The notes: generated by a model not told the origin, from the letters alone. DNA of 64,000 nucleotides from Lentisphaeria bacterium (GCA_017466125.1 JAFTUS010000084.1:1-64000); one strand, 5' to 3'. Shown: positions 45,101 through 55,370, counted from the first letter of the stretch. Program-made: numbers and translations.

Positions 45101-46381
45101 TTACTGTTTTTTCTCTGCGATTTTTGCGCCGATACCGTTCAGTTTTTCCACCAGATTTTCGTAACCGCGGTAGATCACTTCGGCGGAGTTGATCGTGCTG
45201 TTACCTTTGGCGCACAATGCGGCAATGACCATCGCCATTCCTGCCCGGATGTCAGGACTGGACAGCGTCATGCCGTGCAGTTGCACCGGACCGGTGATGA
45301 CCACCCGGTGGGGGTCGCAGACAATGGCGTTCGCCCCCATACTGATCAGACGGTCGGCAAAGTAGATGCGGCTTTCAAACATCTTTTCAAAGAACATCAC
45401 CGAACCTTCGCACTGGGTCGCCGTCACGATGGAACAACTCATCATATCCGAGGGGTACTGCGGCCATGGTCCATCGGAGATCTGGGGAATGTGACCGCCG
45501 AAATCGCACTGCACTTTGCCGTGCTGCCCGCCCGGGAAAAAGATGTGATCCGAATGGAGTTCCATCTGAAAACCCAACCGCTCAAAGACGCGGCGGAGCA
45601 TCCAGTAATGACGAACCGTTGTGCCGTGCAAAGTCAGTTCACTGCCGGTCGCGGCGGCGAGAGCCAGAAAACTTCCTGCCTCAATATGGTCGCCGGTAAT
45701 GGTATGTTCTGCACCGTGCAGTGTTTCGACACCTTCGATCTCAATGGTGTTGCTGCCCGCCCCTGAAATCTTTGCCCCCATCTTGTTGAGCAGATTGGCA
45801 AGGTCGGCGACATGGGGTTCGCCCGCCGCATTGTAGAGGGTGGTTTTCCCTTGGGCAAGTACACTGCCGAGCAGGATCTGTTCGGTTGCGGTGACACTTG
45901 CTTCATCGAGGAAAAGTTCTCTGCCGTGCAGACCTTTTTCCGCCTTGAAGCCGTAATACTCTTCGCCCTCCATAACGGCACCGAGTTTGCACAGTCCGTA
46001 AAAATGGGAGTCCAGCCGCCGTCTGCCGATGACATCCCCGCCGGGCGGGTAGAGTTTGGCACTGCCGCAGCGCGCCAGCAGCGGAGCCGCAAAAAGAATA
46101 CTGGTGCGGTTGCGGGAACACATTTCACGGCTGATTTCAGAGGTCTTTATTCTGGTACAGCGTGAACGGAGGGTGTTTTTTTCAAAAGTGAATTCCACGC
46201 CCAACTCTCCGGCAATATCCAGCATGGTGCGCACGTCAAGGATATCCGGCACATTGTGCAGAACGATCTCCTCTTCTGTCAGCAGCAGAGCCGCCATCAT
46301 GGGCAATGCCGCATTTTTGTTGCCGCTGATTTGAATATGCCCGCCGAGGGGGGCGCCGCCTTCCACCAATAAACTTTGCAT
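45101..46381 (-). CDS. murA: UDP-GlcNAc 1-carboxyvinyltransferase, Cys-to-Asp variant
   Basis: This 426-aa enzyme performs the first committed step of peptidoglycan synthesis. Family motifs are GGHIQISGNKNAALPMM (Lys22/Asn23), SRNRTSILFAAPLLARCG, TITGDHIEAGSFLALAAATG and DIRAGMAMVIAALCAKG. In the active-site loop the usual PGGCxIG is PPGGDVIGRRRLDSH: Asp116 replaces the catalytic Cys that fosfomycin alkylates. This exchange is known in fosfomycin-resistant MurA of Chlamydia and Mycobacterium. It starts 10 nt after the glycosidase remnant's stop, with GGAG between, and ends at a strong terminator. Confidence 0.93.
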   Translation of the reverse strand: MQSLLVEGGAPLGGHIQISGNKNAALPMMAALLLTEEEIVLHNVPDILDVRTMLDIAGELGVEFTFEKNTLRSRCTRIKTSEISREMCSRNRTSILFAAPLLARCGSAKLYPPGGDVIGRRRLDSHFYGLCKLGAVMEGEEYYGFKAEKGLHGRELFLDEASVTATEQILLGSVLAQGKTTLYNAAGEPHVADLANLLNKMGAKISGAGSNTIEIEGVETLHGAEHTITGDHIEAGSFLALAAATGSELTLHGTTVRHYWMLRRVFERLGFQMELHSDHIFFPGGQHGKVQCDFGGHIPQISDGPWPQYPSDMMSCSIVTATQCEGSVMFFEKMFESRIYFADRLISMGANAIVCDPHRVVITGPVQLHGMTLSSPDIRAGMAMVIAALCAKGNSTINSAEVIYRGYENLVEKLNGIGAKIAEKKQ

Positions 46382-46391
46382 GAGGGACTCC

Positions 46392-48295
46392 TTACTGTTG
46401 CCGCCGGATCTTCAAAATGGTGCAGTCATGACCGCCGATGACATCCAAATCGCCCCACAGCGTTTCCGCGATCTGCCAGCCGGAGTTGAGTTCCGCAGCA
46501 AGAGCGGCGGGAGCATCATTGTTGTTGACTGCCGTAACATACGCATTTTTTTCATCGACAGGGTGAATGGTCACGGTCACATTGTGTGTTCTGCTCCGCA
46601 GCGGGCGTGCCGCCAGAACCTCTTTTGCCCAGATGCGGTAGATCTCACAATAGGGTTCTTCCGCAGAGCGGTTATTGCGGACGATATGCTGTTCCACCGG
46701 CAAAGCCATAAAGAAGACCTTGCCTTTGCCGCAACGGTACTGTGAAAGCACCGGGCGGCCGTCCGCATCATGGAGCAGGACTTCTGCTCCGGCAGGCGTC
46801 AGCGTCAGGCGGCTGTTGAAACAGAACGGCAGTTCTTTCCCGGCGACCGCAACGTTAACTGTGCCGGAAAATTCTTCAAAATATTCAACTGTCATGCCGA
46901 AAAGTTTTTCAAATTCGGCAATGGCGGCTCCGTCATAGGAGAAGTAGAGTGTTGCGCCGTTTTCCACCTTGTCAAAGAGTTCGGTAAAGCGGTCTTTGGG
47001 CATATTGTTCAAACCGCAGACCGCAGGAACGATGTAAACTCCGCAGTCCCGCAGCGGCTCATCGGAGAACTGGAATTCCAAATCCAACCCCGCCTGTTTT
47101 GCCAGCACCCACGTGCCGAGCGCAACGGGCCACGCCTCATGATCGCTGTTGAGGATACAGACGGCATCGGTGGCGAAACGGGGCAGACGGTCAAAGGGCA
47201 GAGCCTCCTGCATTTCGGAGAATTTGCGCATCACTTCGCCGACCGGCTTGCAGCTGCCGTCATTGCGGAAAAGTCCCAACTCCCGTTCCACTCCGCACCA
47301 CTGATAGGGGGGATGAGACAGATTGAGCTGGTCAAATCCGCACCACCAGTAAAGTCCTTCGCAGTCGTGCGCCCACAAGTTGAGCAGTGTGTTTCTCAGA
47401 TAGTTTCCGGCGGTTTTCTCATTGCCCCAACTGGGGGCGAGCGTACCGAGTTCCTCTGCCACGCAGGGACGTTTGGCAATATCGCCGTACAGATGTGCTT
47501 CCGCAGTGGCGTGGAAAGCATTTTTTATTCCTGAAATACGGTCGATGCTCATGTACGGTGTGAAACTGGGGTAGGGGTGAACGGTCAGAACATCAAAGAT
47601 TTCGCCCATATCCTGAATACACCACTGATCCGCATCGGTCAGCGCGGAGACCGGCATCGGCTTCAAACCGTGCATTCCGGCAACGACCGGACGGGAAGGA
47701 TCTTCCCGGCGGATCGCTTCGGAAATGGTTTCTGCCCACAATGTGCCGGAGAACCGCTGCGCCGGTCCGAGGCAGTTGCACTCATTGCCGATGCCCCAGA
47801 AAGCGATCGCCGGGTGGTTGCGGAACTCCTTCACCAGACGGTGCACCAGTTTCAACTGCCAGTGGATGACCACAGGATCACGCAGCAGATCATTCTGTTC
47901 AAAAGCGGGCGGAGCGAACATGCGGCCGGACATCCATCCGGTCACAAGGCCGATCCCCAGTTTGATATTGTTTTTCCCGGCGCAGTCGCAGACGAAACGG
48001 AAACGTTCAAGCATTTCCGGGTCAACGCCGCTCTGCACGCCGTCCTCATCCCGCGGGATGACTTCATCATTTTTCCAACGCAGTTCGCAAGATTCGTTCG
48101 CGCCCCGGGCAAGGCGTTTCAACGGCTGAAATCGGGCCAGAGCGGAAAGAGGCGGACGACTTTCAGTTTGAGCGAGGCAAGTTTTCTGAAATCGTCCTCC
48201 ACCACATCGGGCCGCCAGTCATGCCACATGCCGGTACCGGCATGACTTGCCCAATAGTTGCACCCTGTGTAAAAATTCTGTTTCCCAAATTCCAT
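46392..48295 (-). pseudogene. GH5/GH42-like glycosidase split by a frameshift
   Basis: The gene starts at 48295 (MEFGKQNFYTG, with AAGGAG seven nt upstream). The frame runs 58 codons to a TGA at 48119, and the rest continues in another frame from about 48122 to 46392. One extra T in GATTTCAG (48129-48131 on the plus strand) would join them as WPDFQPLKRLARG. The reconstructed protein is about 634 aa, with no signal peptide. It has acid/base Glu in FWGIGNECNCLG, a nucleophile candidate in RPCVAEELGTL, and a C-terminal GATase-like domain as in GH42 enzymes. The downstream open frame has no ribosome site. It is directly upstream of murA. Confidence 0.82.
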
Positions 48296-48476
48296 GATTT
48301 TACTCCTTAATATTTTCATTTGACATAATCTACAACAAAACGCCGTAAAAGCAAACGTCAGACGGTATATTTTTGCAAAAAATTCATCATGCCGCATTGC
48401 TTTGGTGCGGCACGATGCAGGGTAACTGCCGCAAATACTCTTTGGGAAAATCAATGCAGCTGCGCTTTATTTCTTT

Positions 48477-48742
48477 GGCTTTGTACGAAAGGTTGACTGA
48501 TTTTTACAGGGGCTTCGGAATGCTTCGTCCGCTCAACGCCCCGAAAAAATACGCTGCGCTCTTTTTTCGGAGCATCGCTCCCGGCGAGAGGTATTGCCGC
48601 GATGCGGCAATGTTGACGCTTCGCTTGTACTTTCGCCGCCATTTTAAGGCGGCGACCAGCGTTCCGCCGCTGGATCACGTCCGGGTACGACCCGGGGCGG
48701 GGTACGCGCTGCGCGCGGATTTTTTTTATCAGTCTATGTTTA
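48477..48742 (+). repeat. Structured dispersed repeat, copy 2
   Basis: This 266-bp element matches copy 1 (26976-27238) in the same orientation. It has the same hairpin series, including ATTGCCGC/GCGGCAAT (48593-48611), and the terminal hairpin with a T run. In that stem a T-A pair of copy 1 is a G-C pair here, a compensatory change. A 1-nt insertion upstream breaks any common reading frame. Its right edge abuts the stop codon of the PocR/AraC-type gene. The rest of the 48296-48739 interval shows no gene. Confidence 0.93.
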
Positions 48743-49612
48743 ATTTTTACGTCTCAAAGTCCCCGGCGGATAGCCGAAAAACTTGCGGAACATCCGGCTG
48801 AAATAGTAAACATTGGCAAAACCGGCACGCGCGGCAATCTCTTTGATCGGTTCATTGGTTTCTTTTAAAAGAGATTCAGCGTTCTTTAACCGGACATTCG
48901 TCACCTGTTCCTGAAATGAAACTCCGAGATGTGCTGTACATAAGTGACTGGCACGCGAAGGCGAAACGCCAAGATATTTTGCCAACCCCTCAAGAGAAAT
49001 ATCGCCGTTGCTGTGGCGCAAAATATATTCCCGTATCAACTCTCCGCGATTAGGCACAGAGTTTTTCTCTGTCTGATTTGCCTGAAGACGCAAAGAGTAA
49101 AACGAACTGCCGAGCAGACGGATCTCATGGATGATATCATCAAACGATTCAAGTGGAAATTCCGGCAGCAGTTCCCATGCTTTCCGCATTTCTGCCGGAG
49201 GCTCACCCCCACGGAATGGGCCGATATAGAAAATCAACTCCAATACATCGTTCCAGAGAAAAGACACGACCAGCTCTTTCACGCCCTTCCAGCAACAGTG
49301 AATAAAAGGTTCTCCGGTACGCAAACACTCTTTTTCCACACCGGCGGCACACTCCCGCAGACAAAACGAGTTATAACGCTTACGGGAGTAACGTTCATTC
49401 TGGCAATATGCGGCACGGTGATACCGCCATTGGGGAAAAAGATAAGACATATCCCGCCTGTACCAGAATCCATTCATCGCATGGATCGTCAGAAAAACAT
49501 TGTACTTTTTTTCAAACGCAGCAATGCTCCAGTCGATTTGACCGGAGATATCTATGGTTGATTTTTTATCGAAATATTCTATTTTTAGCATAATAATATA
49601 AATATACAGCAT
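48740..49612 (-). CDS. AraC-family regulator with PocR-like cysteine-rich sensor
   Basis: This 290-aa protein has a C-terminal double helix-turn-helix (ISLEGLAKYLGVSPSRASHL and IKEIAARAGFANVYYFSRMF, then FFGYPPGTLR). Its N-terminal half has several cysteines (YCQNERY, FCLRECAAGVEKECLRTG, HCCWKGVKELVVSF), which resemble a PocR-type ligand-binding domain. The start may be MLKIEYFDKK seven codons in. It is divergent from the FAD-oxidoreductase/pseudopilin/glycosidase operon at 49683, with a 70-bp gap, and likely activates it. Confidence 0.85.
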   Translation of the reverse strand: MLYIYIIMLKIEYFDKKSTIDISGQIDWSIAAFEKKYNVFLTIHAMNGFWYRRDMSYLFPQWRYHRAAYCQNERYSRKRYNSFCLRECAAGVEKECLRTGEPFIHCCWKGVKELVVSFLWNDVLELIFYIGPFRGGEPPAEMRKAWELLPEFPLESFDDIIHEIRLLGSSFYSLRLQANQTEKNSVPNRGELIREYILRHSNGDISLEGLAKYLGVSPSRASHLCTAHLGVSFQEQVTNVRLKNAESLLKETNEPIKEIAARAGFANVYYFSRMFRKFFGYPPGTLRRKN

Positions 49613-49682
49613 TTTTCTGCATTTTCAAATAAAAAAATTGTGATATAGTAAATATTGTAAAAAACATAAGGAATTTCTGTTT

Positions 49683-50924
49683 ATGGTCCGTAAAATCACA
49701 CAAAGTATGGATGTTCCGGTACGGAACGAATGTGATGTCCTTGTAGCCGGAGCAGGCCCCGCCGGTATCGGGGCGGCAATTACCGCCGCCCGGAACGGCG
49801 CAAAAGTTACTCTCGTGGAATACGGCGGCAAACCCGGAGGAATGTGGACGCTCGGATTGCTGTCACCATTCTTTGACAATAAAAAAGAAGGGCTGAATCA
49901 GGAGATCCGGGAAAAACTGATGGAACGTAAAGCCTGGGGCGGTCTCTGGAACGCCGCTTTTGATCCATCGGAAATGGCACTCTATCTGAATTGGCTTCTG
50001 CTCGATGCCGGAGTCGATCTTCTGCTCTACACCATGGCTTGTGAACCCTATATGGAAGGGAACTCCGTCAAAGGCGTTTTCGTGCAGAATAAATCCGGCA
50101 GGCAGGTCATTCTTGCAAAAACTGTGATCGACTGCACCGGTGACGGCGACATTGCCGCCCGTGCGGGGTGTCCTTTTGAACTCGGCCGTCCCCAGGACGG
50201 CTGCTGTCAGCCGATGACGATGATGTTCAAAATCGGCGGCTTGCGTGAAGATTATCCGGCCGATGAAATATTGAAATGGTACAAAATTCTGGAAGAACGG
50301 GTCAGAGACCGGGAACAATTCTTCAAAGATGTTCCTTTCAACTTCCCGGCACTGGTGAAACTTCCCGGCAAAGGTCAGGCGTTGATCCAATGGACTCATA
50401 TCCGGAATAAATGCGGCTGCAACGGAGATGAATTGAGTGCCGCCGCACAAAACGGATTTCTGCAAGTGGAAAATGCCATGCGTTATTTCAATGAGATCAA
50501 AGATGTCCTCGGTGATGTGTATCTGCTGGAACTTCCCGCCGTGATCGGTGTCCGCGAGACAAGACGCATTCGGGGAGAATATTATATCACCGATGACGAT
50601 TTGAAATCCGGTAAAAAGCACTCTGACGGCATCTGTCTTGTCCAAATGGGAGTCGATATCCACGAACCTTCCGGCAAAGGACAGACCAATCTGAAAAATC
50701 CGGGCTTCGATATTCCGTTCCGCTCCCTCGTGCCTTTGCAGGCAGAAAATCTCCTGACTGCGGGCAGATGTATTTCAGGCTCTTACACGGCACACGCCGC
50801 TTACCGGGTCACCGGAGACTGCCTCAAAACCGGAGAAGCCGCAGGCGCAAAAGCCGTTGAAGCATTGCAGAAAAATATCTCCGTAAGGAAACTTGCCAAA
50901 ATACAATATGGAAAGGAAAATTAA
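49683..50924 (+). CDS. FAD-dependent oxidoreductase
   Basis: This 413-aa flavoprotein has the dinucleotide-binding [24 protein letters not shown] (residues 17-38) and the second FAD signature [17 protein letters not shown]-terminal segment, [22 protein letters not shown], is also typical of the PF12831-type oxidoreductases found in Lentisphaerota and Planctomycetota carbohydrate loci. The substrate is unknown, possibly a sugar or a sulfated/methylated derivative. It is the first gene of an operon continuing with a pseudopilin one base after its stop. Confidence 0.88.
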   Translation: MVRKITQSMDVPVRNECDVLVAGAGPAGIGAAITAARNGAKVTLVEYGGKPGGMWTLGLLSPFFDNKKEGLNQEIREKLMERKAWGGLWNAAFDPSEMALYLNWLLLDAGVDLLLYTMACEPYMEGNSVKGVFVQNKSGRQVILAKTVIDCTGDGDIAARAGCPFELGRPQDGCCQPMTMMFKIGGLREDYPADEILKWYKILEERVRDREQFFKDVPFNFPALVKLPGKGQALIQWTHIRNKCGCNGDELSAAAQNGFLQVENAMRYFNEIKDVLGDVYLLELPAVIGVRETRRIRGEYYITDDDLKSGKKHSDGICLVQMGVDIHEPSGKGQTNLKNPGFDIPFRSLVPLQAENLLTAGRCISGSYTAHAAYRVTGDCLKTGEAAGAKAVEALQKNISVRKLAKIQYGKEN

Positions 50925-50925
50925 A

Positions 50926-51837
50926 ATGCAGAAAAAACACTTCACGCTGATTGAACTGCTCGTAGTTACTGCACAGTTTTTGTGCGATTTTGCAAAAAAA
51001 ACAATTACAGTTTTTGCGGATGCAAAAAATGTAATTACCCGAAAGTTTTTGGAAGGGATAGAGGGGGTTCGGGGGAGAAAGGGAGAACCTTTTTCCAAAA
51101 AGGTTTCCCTTTCTCTCCCGACGCCGTTTACCCTTATCGAACTCTTAGTCGTCATTGCAATCATTGCAATTCTCGCCGCTATGCTTTTGCCCGCATTGAA
51201 TAAGGCAAGAGAAAGTTCCAAGAGCATCGCCTGTGTCAACAATATGAAACAGACCGGGCTGGGATTTTCGCTTTACACTGCCGATCATGACGACTTTCTG
51301 CCGCCGGTATTGTCGCAAAACAGCGGCCCGGTCTGGACGAACCGCTTGCTCGGCAATGCCTTGCAGACTTCAGAAAGTTCAGAAGAAAGCAAAGGATACA
51401 TCACAGAAAAGCAACTGCGATGCCCCTCTATGACCATGAAAAAAATCACCGGCTGGATTTTCCACGAAAGCGATTACGGCATCAACGGCAATCTTATTGA
51501 AGATGCCGCCGGACAATACAAAAGCGGAAAAATCTCCAGTCTGAAAAATGCTGCTGATAAAGTTCTGGTGACGGATGCGTGGCGCAATGCATCTGACGGA
51601 ACTCCACAGCAGTATGTCGGCTGGTTCCGCTGGGCGCGCAACTTTGCCATGTTCAACAAAAGCACCGATTACGGCCGTCCGGCAGCACGTCATGCCAATC
51701 AGACGGTGAATATCCTTTTCGGCGATATGCACGTTTCCAAAGTCCGGGTGGAAACCCCGCTCAATCCGGAAAATACGGCTATTTTCTCATACAGCACAGC
51801 CGAAGGGAAAAAGGCTCTTTACTGGTTCCCGAAATAA
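50926..51837 (+). CDS. Pseudopilin with duplicated prepilin motif
   Basis: The 303-aa product starts at ATG 50926 (AAGGAAA upstream). It carries the prepilin motif twice: [12 protein letters not shown] at residues 6-17, then 50 unrelated residues, then [16 protein letters not shown] from residue 68. Only the second is followed by the full hydrophobic helix and [10 protein letters not shown]. The spacer DNA includes a near-palindrome at 51073-51119 and is in frame. The globular part has [18 protein letters not shown] near the end. The first motif lacks a continuous hydrophobic segment, so which one is processed is unclear. Confidence 0.88.
   Translation: MQKKHFTLIELLVVTAQFLCDFAKKTITVFADAKNVITRKFLEGIEGVRGRKGEPFSKKVSLSLPTPFTLIELLVVIAIIAILAAMLLPALNKARESSKSIACVNNMKQTGLGFSLYTADHDDFLPPVLSQNSGPVWTNRLLGNALQTSESSEESKGYITEKQLRCPSMTMKKITGWIFHESDYGINGNLIEDAAGQYKSGKISSLKNAADKVLVTDAWRNASDGTPQQYVGWFRWARNFAMFNKSTDYGRPAARHANQTVNILFGDMHVSKVRVETPLNPENTAIFSYSTAEGKKALYWFPK
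51073..51119. repeat. Near-palindrome inserted in the pseudopilin gene
   Basis: The left arm (GGGAGAAAGGGAGAACC then five Ts) and the right arm (five As then GGTTTCCCTTTCTCTCCC) are complementary except for small shifts and enclose CC. The hairpin sits within codons for [17 protein letters not shown]. It resembles palindromic repeats that insert in frame into genes. No other copy is in the window. Confidence 0.88.
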
Positions 51838-51854
51838 TCTGAAAGGATGATCCC

Positions 51855-54800
51855 ATGCTCCGCTTTCTGCTGATACTCTGTACATTCTCTCTGCTTTCTG
51901 CCGCTGAAATATGGCAAATCGGCAAAAAAGATGCTTCAGCGCAAGAATTCAAACTCCGCTATATGCCCTGGGAATATGCCAGAGTGAAATATTTGCCCAA
52001 GCATCCGGATTTCAACGCTGAAACCAATACATTTTTTTACCGTATTCCGGCAAAAAGAAATATTGATGCTCCGGCAATGATTTCGGGGATCAGTTCAGCA
52101 AGTATGAAAAACTGGATGTTTCCCGATGAAGTCGTTACGGCGTTGAAACTGGAGTGGCAGGAAAAATCCTCCGGCAGCAGAAAAATCGTTTTTCACACCG
52201 CCGCATTCCGCAACATGGGTTCCGGCATAAATTCTGTGGAACTTATCATGCCGGATCAGACCCGGAAACTTTTTTCCGTTCCCCCGGCGCAGCGTGAACT
52301 CAAAAAAGATTTGGCTCTTGCCGGAGAATTTAAAGTTCTGCCGGGCAAACAGACCCTTTTGCTCCGGGTCATCTCCAACGACCGTCATTTCAGATTGAAT
52401 TTTGATTGTATCACGCTCGAAAGTATTTCCGCCATCCAGCCCCCCGCTCCAAATGCGGAACTTACCTTTTCCAATAAAGATTTTGTTTATGTTCCCGGCG
52501 AAAAAGGAGAAGTCCGTTTCAAGGTGTGGAACCTATCCGTTCCCGGTACGATAACCGGAGAAATCAGAGATATTTCCGGAAAAATCTGTTACCGCGGTAA
52601 ACTTGAAATCACCTCCGCTCAAGCCCGTTTCCCTTTGTATACGGCACAGCGGGGCTGGTATGAAGTCCGTTACACCCTCCCCGGCGGCAAGCAGGGGAAA
52701 ACATCGTATGTCGTATTGGAGCCGGTTTCAAAGGAGTACAAAGCCAATTCACGTTTCGGTTGTCACGCCGTAAAAGGCTTCCCCTATTTGCAGAGTTACT
52801 GGCAGGAGGAACAGCAGCGGAAACTCCACCGGGCATGGCGTGCCGGTGCCAAATGGGTACGTCTGCACGGCATCAAATGGGCGGATATTCAGCCCTCCCC
52901 CGATGGATCGTTCAACTGGGACATGCTCGATCGCCGTCTGAAACTGCTTGATGAATATAAAATGGGTACACTGCTCCAAGTCGGTTCTACTCCGAAATGG
53001 GCATCACCCAGCAAATCAGAACGGCTCGTTCCCCCTATCGGTGTCAAAGAATATCAGATGCATCCGCCGGAAAATGAAGCGTGGAAACGTTTTATCTCAG
53101 AGCTTGTTTCACATTGTAAAGGGCGGATCCGGCATTATGAGATTTGGAATGAGCCGAACTACTGGAGTTGTTTCTGGTTGAGCGGCAGTCCCAAAGATTA
53201 CGCCTTATTGATACGCTCGGCTTATCAGGAGGCGAAAAAGGTTGATCCTGATTGCAAAATCGTTGCGGGCGGTCTGGTCGATGCCATCGGTTTTCTCGGA
53301 GAGGTACTCAAGGAAAATCAGGGCAAAGCATGGTTCGACATCATGGCATTCCACTATGTGATCCGCTCTCTTTCATACGACCGCTGGCGGCAGGTGTTGC
53401 GGAACTTCCCGGATATGCCGTTTTTCAATACCGAAGAATCATGGTGGAAATCCAATAACCGGCAGGAATTTGCCGAAAAAATCATAAAAGGTCACGTTAT
53501 TGAGGCGGCAAACAAGGTGGACAAAACGTTTGCATTCGGCTTTTTTGATGACAGGGCATATTCGCCGCTTTACGGTTCCGTCAACGGCGACGGTTCCCCG
53601 CTGCCCGCCTACGCTGCATATCGCACGATGACACACCGTCTTGAAGATGCCCGTTACATCGCTCCGCTCACGGACAGCAAATCGACCTTGAAACTCTATC
53701 TTTTCGTGCGGAATGATACGCCGGTCATCGTGGGCTGGAGCGACCGTAAACTGCCGGAAGAAACAGAATTGTCCCCCGGCGGCAAGAGTGTTACGGTTGT
53801 CGATTTTATGGACCGGGAAAAATCTTTTCCGCTTCAAAATGGAAAACTCAAACTGCGGTTCACCTCTGCACCGCAGTTCATCGAGGGCGGTGATGCCCAG
53901 TGGCTTATCCGGCAAACTGAAATCGTCCGCCAACTTCCGGGCGAAATCGTCTGCCGTCCGGGAGCAGGCTTCACCCATCAGCACCGATTGCAATTTCCCG
54001 CCGGAACAAAATTTGCGCTGCAATTACCCGCCGCATGGCAGGGCTCTTTTGACGGTACTCTTCTGAAACTTCAACTGTCCCCGGCAACGCCCCCCGGCAA
54101 TTACACGCTCCCGCTTGCCATTACCGAAAACGGCAAACATGCGGTATTTACGTTGAAAGTCAAAGCCGCCGCCGGAAACGGACTCGAAAATCTGTTGAAA
54201 AACGGCGACTTCAAACAGGGCGGAAAAAATGTACCCGCTTACTGGTATAAAGGGCAAAAAGGCTCGTTGACCCAACTTCCCGGAGGCGGCACGGACGGCT
54301 CAAACGCATGGAAAGCGGAAAACACCGGGAACGGCGGTCTTCACTGGGGAAGTACAACCAAAGTGAAAGTATCTCCCGGCGAAGCCTATCTGCTTTGCAC
54401 CACAGCCAAAGGCGGAAAAGGTACTTTCGGCTTTATCTGCACGATTATGGATGCCAATGGCAAAAAACTTTCACCGGCACGCCCCGGAATCAATATGCTG
54501 TTTTCCAAAACATCGGGAAATTGGAAAACGTACAGCGATACCATCAATATCTCCCATCCGGATGCGGCATATATGAGCATTGCTCTTCTGGTCAACCATG
54601 CCGCGCCGGGAAGTGTCACGTTTGACCATATTTCCCTCTATGCACTTTCAGAGCGTTATCCCGCCTCCAAACATCTCTGGCAAGGCGTTGCCAAACGTGC
54701 ATCCGGAGCCATAACAGCAGACGGAATAACCGATGAGTGGGAAAATGTTCCCGCCATGAAAACCGCCGACAGGGAAAATGTCGTCCTGGCGGAAAAAGGC

Positions 54801-55313
54801 AGCAAATGGAGCGGTTCGGATGATCTCTCTGCCTCGCTTCGGATCATGCGGGACAGAGAATATCTGTATCTGCTTGCCGAAGTGAAAGACAGTGTTTCCG
54901 GGAAACGTTTTCCTTTTGCCAAAGCATGGCAGGGCGACTCCATCCAGCTGGCATTTGATCCTTTGATGAGCGGTCAGGATTACTCTGATATCGTACTGGC
55001 GGAAACGCCCGAAGGCAAACCCGTGGTATGGCGTTATCACAAATGCTGGACACCGGAACTGTTGACCGGCATCACCGCCACCGGCGAAATCAAATCAGCC
55101 AAACTTGCCATCCGTCATACTCCCGGCGGCAGGATCTACGAAGCGGCAATACCGTTGCGGGAACTCCACCCGCTGACTGCCGAAAGTAAAGAGTGCGGAT
55201 TTTCGTTTCTCATCAACGATAATGACGGCGAAAACCGCAAATACATCGAGTGGTCCTCCGGTATCGGCAAAAAACGTGATCCGAAACAATACGGCTTGCT
55301 TCGGTTTGAATAA
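51855..55313 (+). CDS. Very large secreted clan A glycosidase (GH39-like) with CBM9-like tail
   Basis: This 1152-aa protein starts MLRFLLILCTFSLLSAAE, a signal peptide. Residues 20-300 are beta-rich. The TIM barrel spans about 310-620, with the acid/base Glu in RHYEIWNEPNYWSCF (near residue 435) and a nucleophile candidate in FFNTEESWWKS. Then come a beta domain, a carbohydrate-binding sandwich (NLLKNGDFKQGGK, about residue 780) and a C-terminal CBM9/DOMON-like module (TADGITDEWENVP ... WQGDSIQLAFDP). It is the third gene of the operon. Substrate unknown; the layout suits a complex plant or host glycan. Confidence 0.82.
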   Translation: MLRFLLILCTFSLLSAAEIWQIGKKDASAQEFKLRYMPWEYARVKYLPKHPDFNAETNTFFYRIPAKRNIDAPAMISGISSASMKNWMFPDEVVTALKLEWQEKSSGSRKIVFHTAAFRNMGSGINSVELIMPDQTRKLFSVPPAQRELKKDLALAGEFKVLPGKQTLLLRVISNDRHFRLNFDCITLESISAIQPPAPNAELTFSNKDFVYVPGEKGEVRFKVWNLSVPGTITGEIRDISGKICYRGKLEITSAQARFPLYTAQRGWYEVRYTLPGGKQGKTSYVVLEPVSKEYKANSRFGCHAVKGFPYLQSYWQEEQQRKLHRAWRAGAKWVRLHGIKWADIQPSPDGSFNWDMLDRRLKLLDEYKMGTLLQVGSTPKWASPSKSERLVPPIGVKEYQMHPPENEAWKRFISELVSHCKGRIRHYEIWNEPNYWSCFWLSGSPKDYALLIRSAYQEAKKVDPDCKIVAGGLVDAIGFLGEVLKENQGKAWFDIMAFHYVIRSLSYDRWRQVLRNFPDMPFFNTEESWWKSNNRQEFAEKIIKGHVIEAANKVDKTFAFGFFDDRAYSPLYGSVNGDGSPLPAYAAYRTMTHRLEDARYIAPLTDSKSTLKLYLFVRNDTPVIVGWSDRKLPEETELSPGGKSVTVVDFMDREKSFPLQNGKLKLRFTSAPQFIEGGDAQWLIRQTEIVRQLPGEIVCRPGAGFTHQHRLQFPAGTKFALQLPAAWQGSFDGTLLKLQLSPATPPGNYTLPLAITENGKHAVFTLKVKAAAGNGLENLLKNGDFKQGGKNVPAYWYKGQKGSLTQLPGGGTDGSNAWKAENTGNGGLHWGSTTKVKVSPGEAYLLCTTAKGGKGTFGFICTIMDANGKKLSPARPGINMLFSKTSGNWKTYSDTINISHPDAAYMSIALLVNHAAPGSVTFDHISLYALSERYPASKHLWQGVAKRASGAITADGITDEWENVPAMKTADRENVVLAEKGSKWSGSDDLSASLRIMRDREYLYLLAEVKDSVSGKRFPFAKAWQGDSIQLAFDPLMSGQDYSDIVLAETPEGKPVVWRYHKCWTPELLTGITATGEIKSAKLAIRHTPGGRIYEAAIPLRELHPLTAESKECGFSFLINDNDGENRKYIEWSSGIGKKRDPKQYGLLRFE

Positions 55314-55320
55314 GCATCCG

Positions 55321-55351
55321 CGCGCAACGGCCGAACGCCGGGCGTTGCGCG
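55321..55351. terminator. Hairpin between convergent genes
   Basis: CGCGCAACG at 55321-55329 pairs with CGTTGCGCG at 55343-55351, 8 nt after the glycosidase stop and 20 nt before the AraC stop. It is G+C-rich with no T tail, so it may act as a bidirectional, Rho-assisted stop. Confidence 0.6.
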
Positions 55352-55370
55352 GACGGCGTATCCCGAAGGT

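Noticed and set aside
48373-48801. 142-codon open frame over dispersed-element copy 2, with a partly similar frame in copy 1
   Set aside because: The shared stretch is offset by a 1-nt indel so upstream frames differ, no start or ribosome site is conserved, and the DNA is better explained by shared hairpins with a compensatory change.
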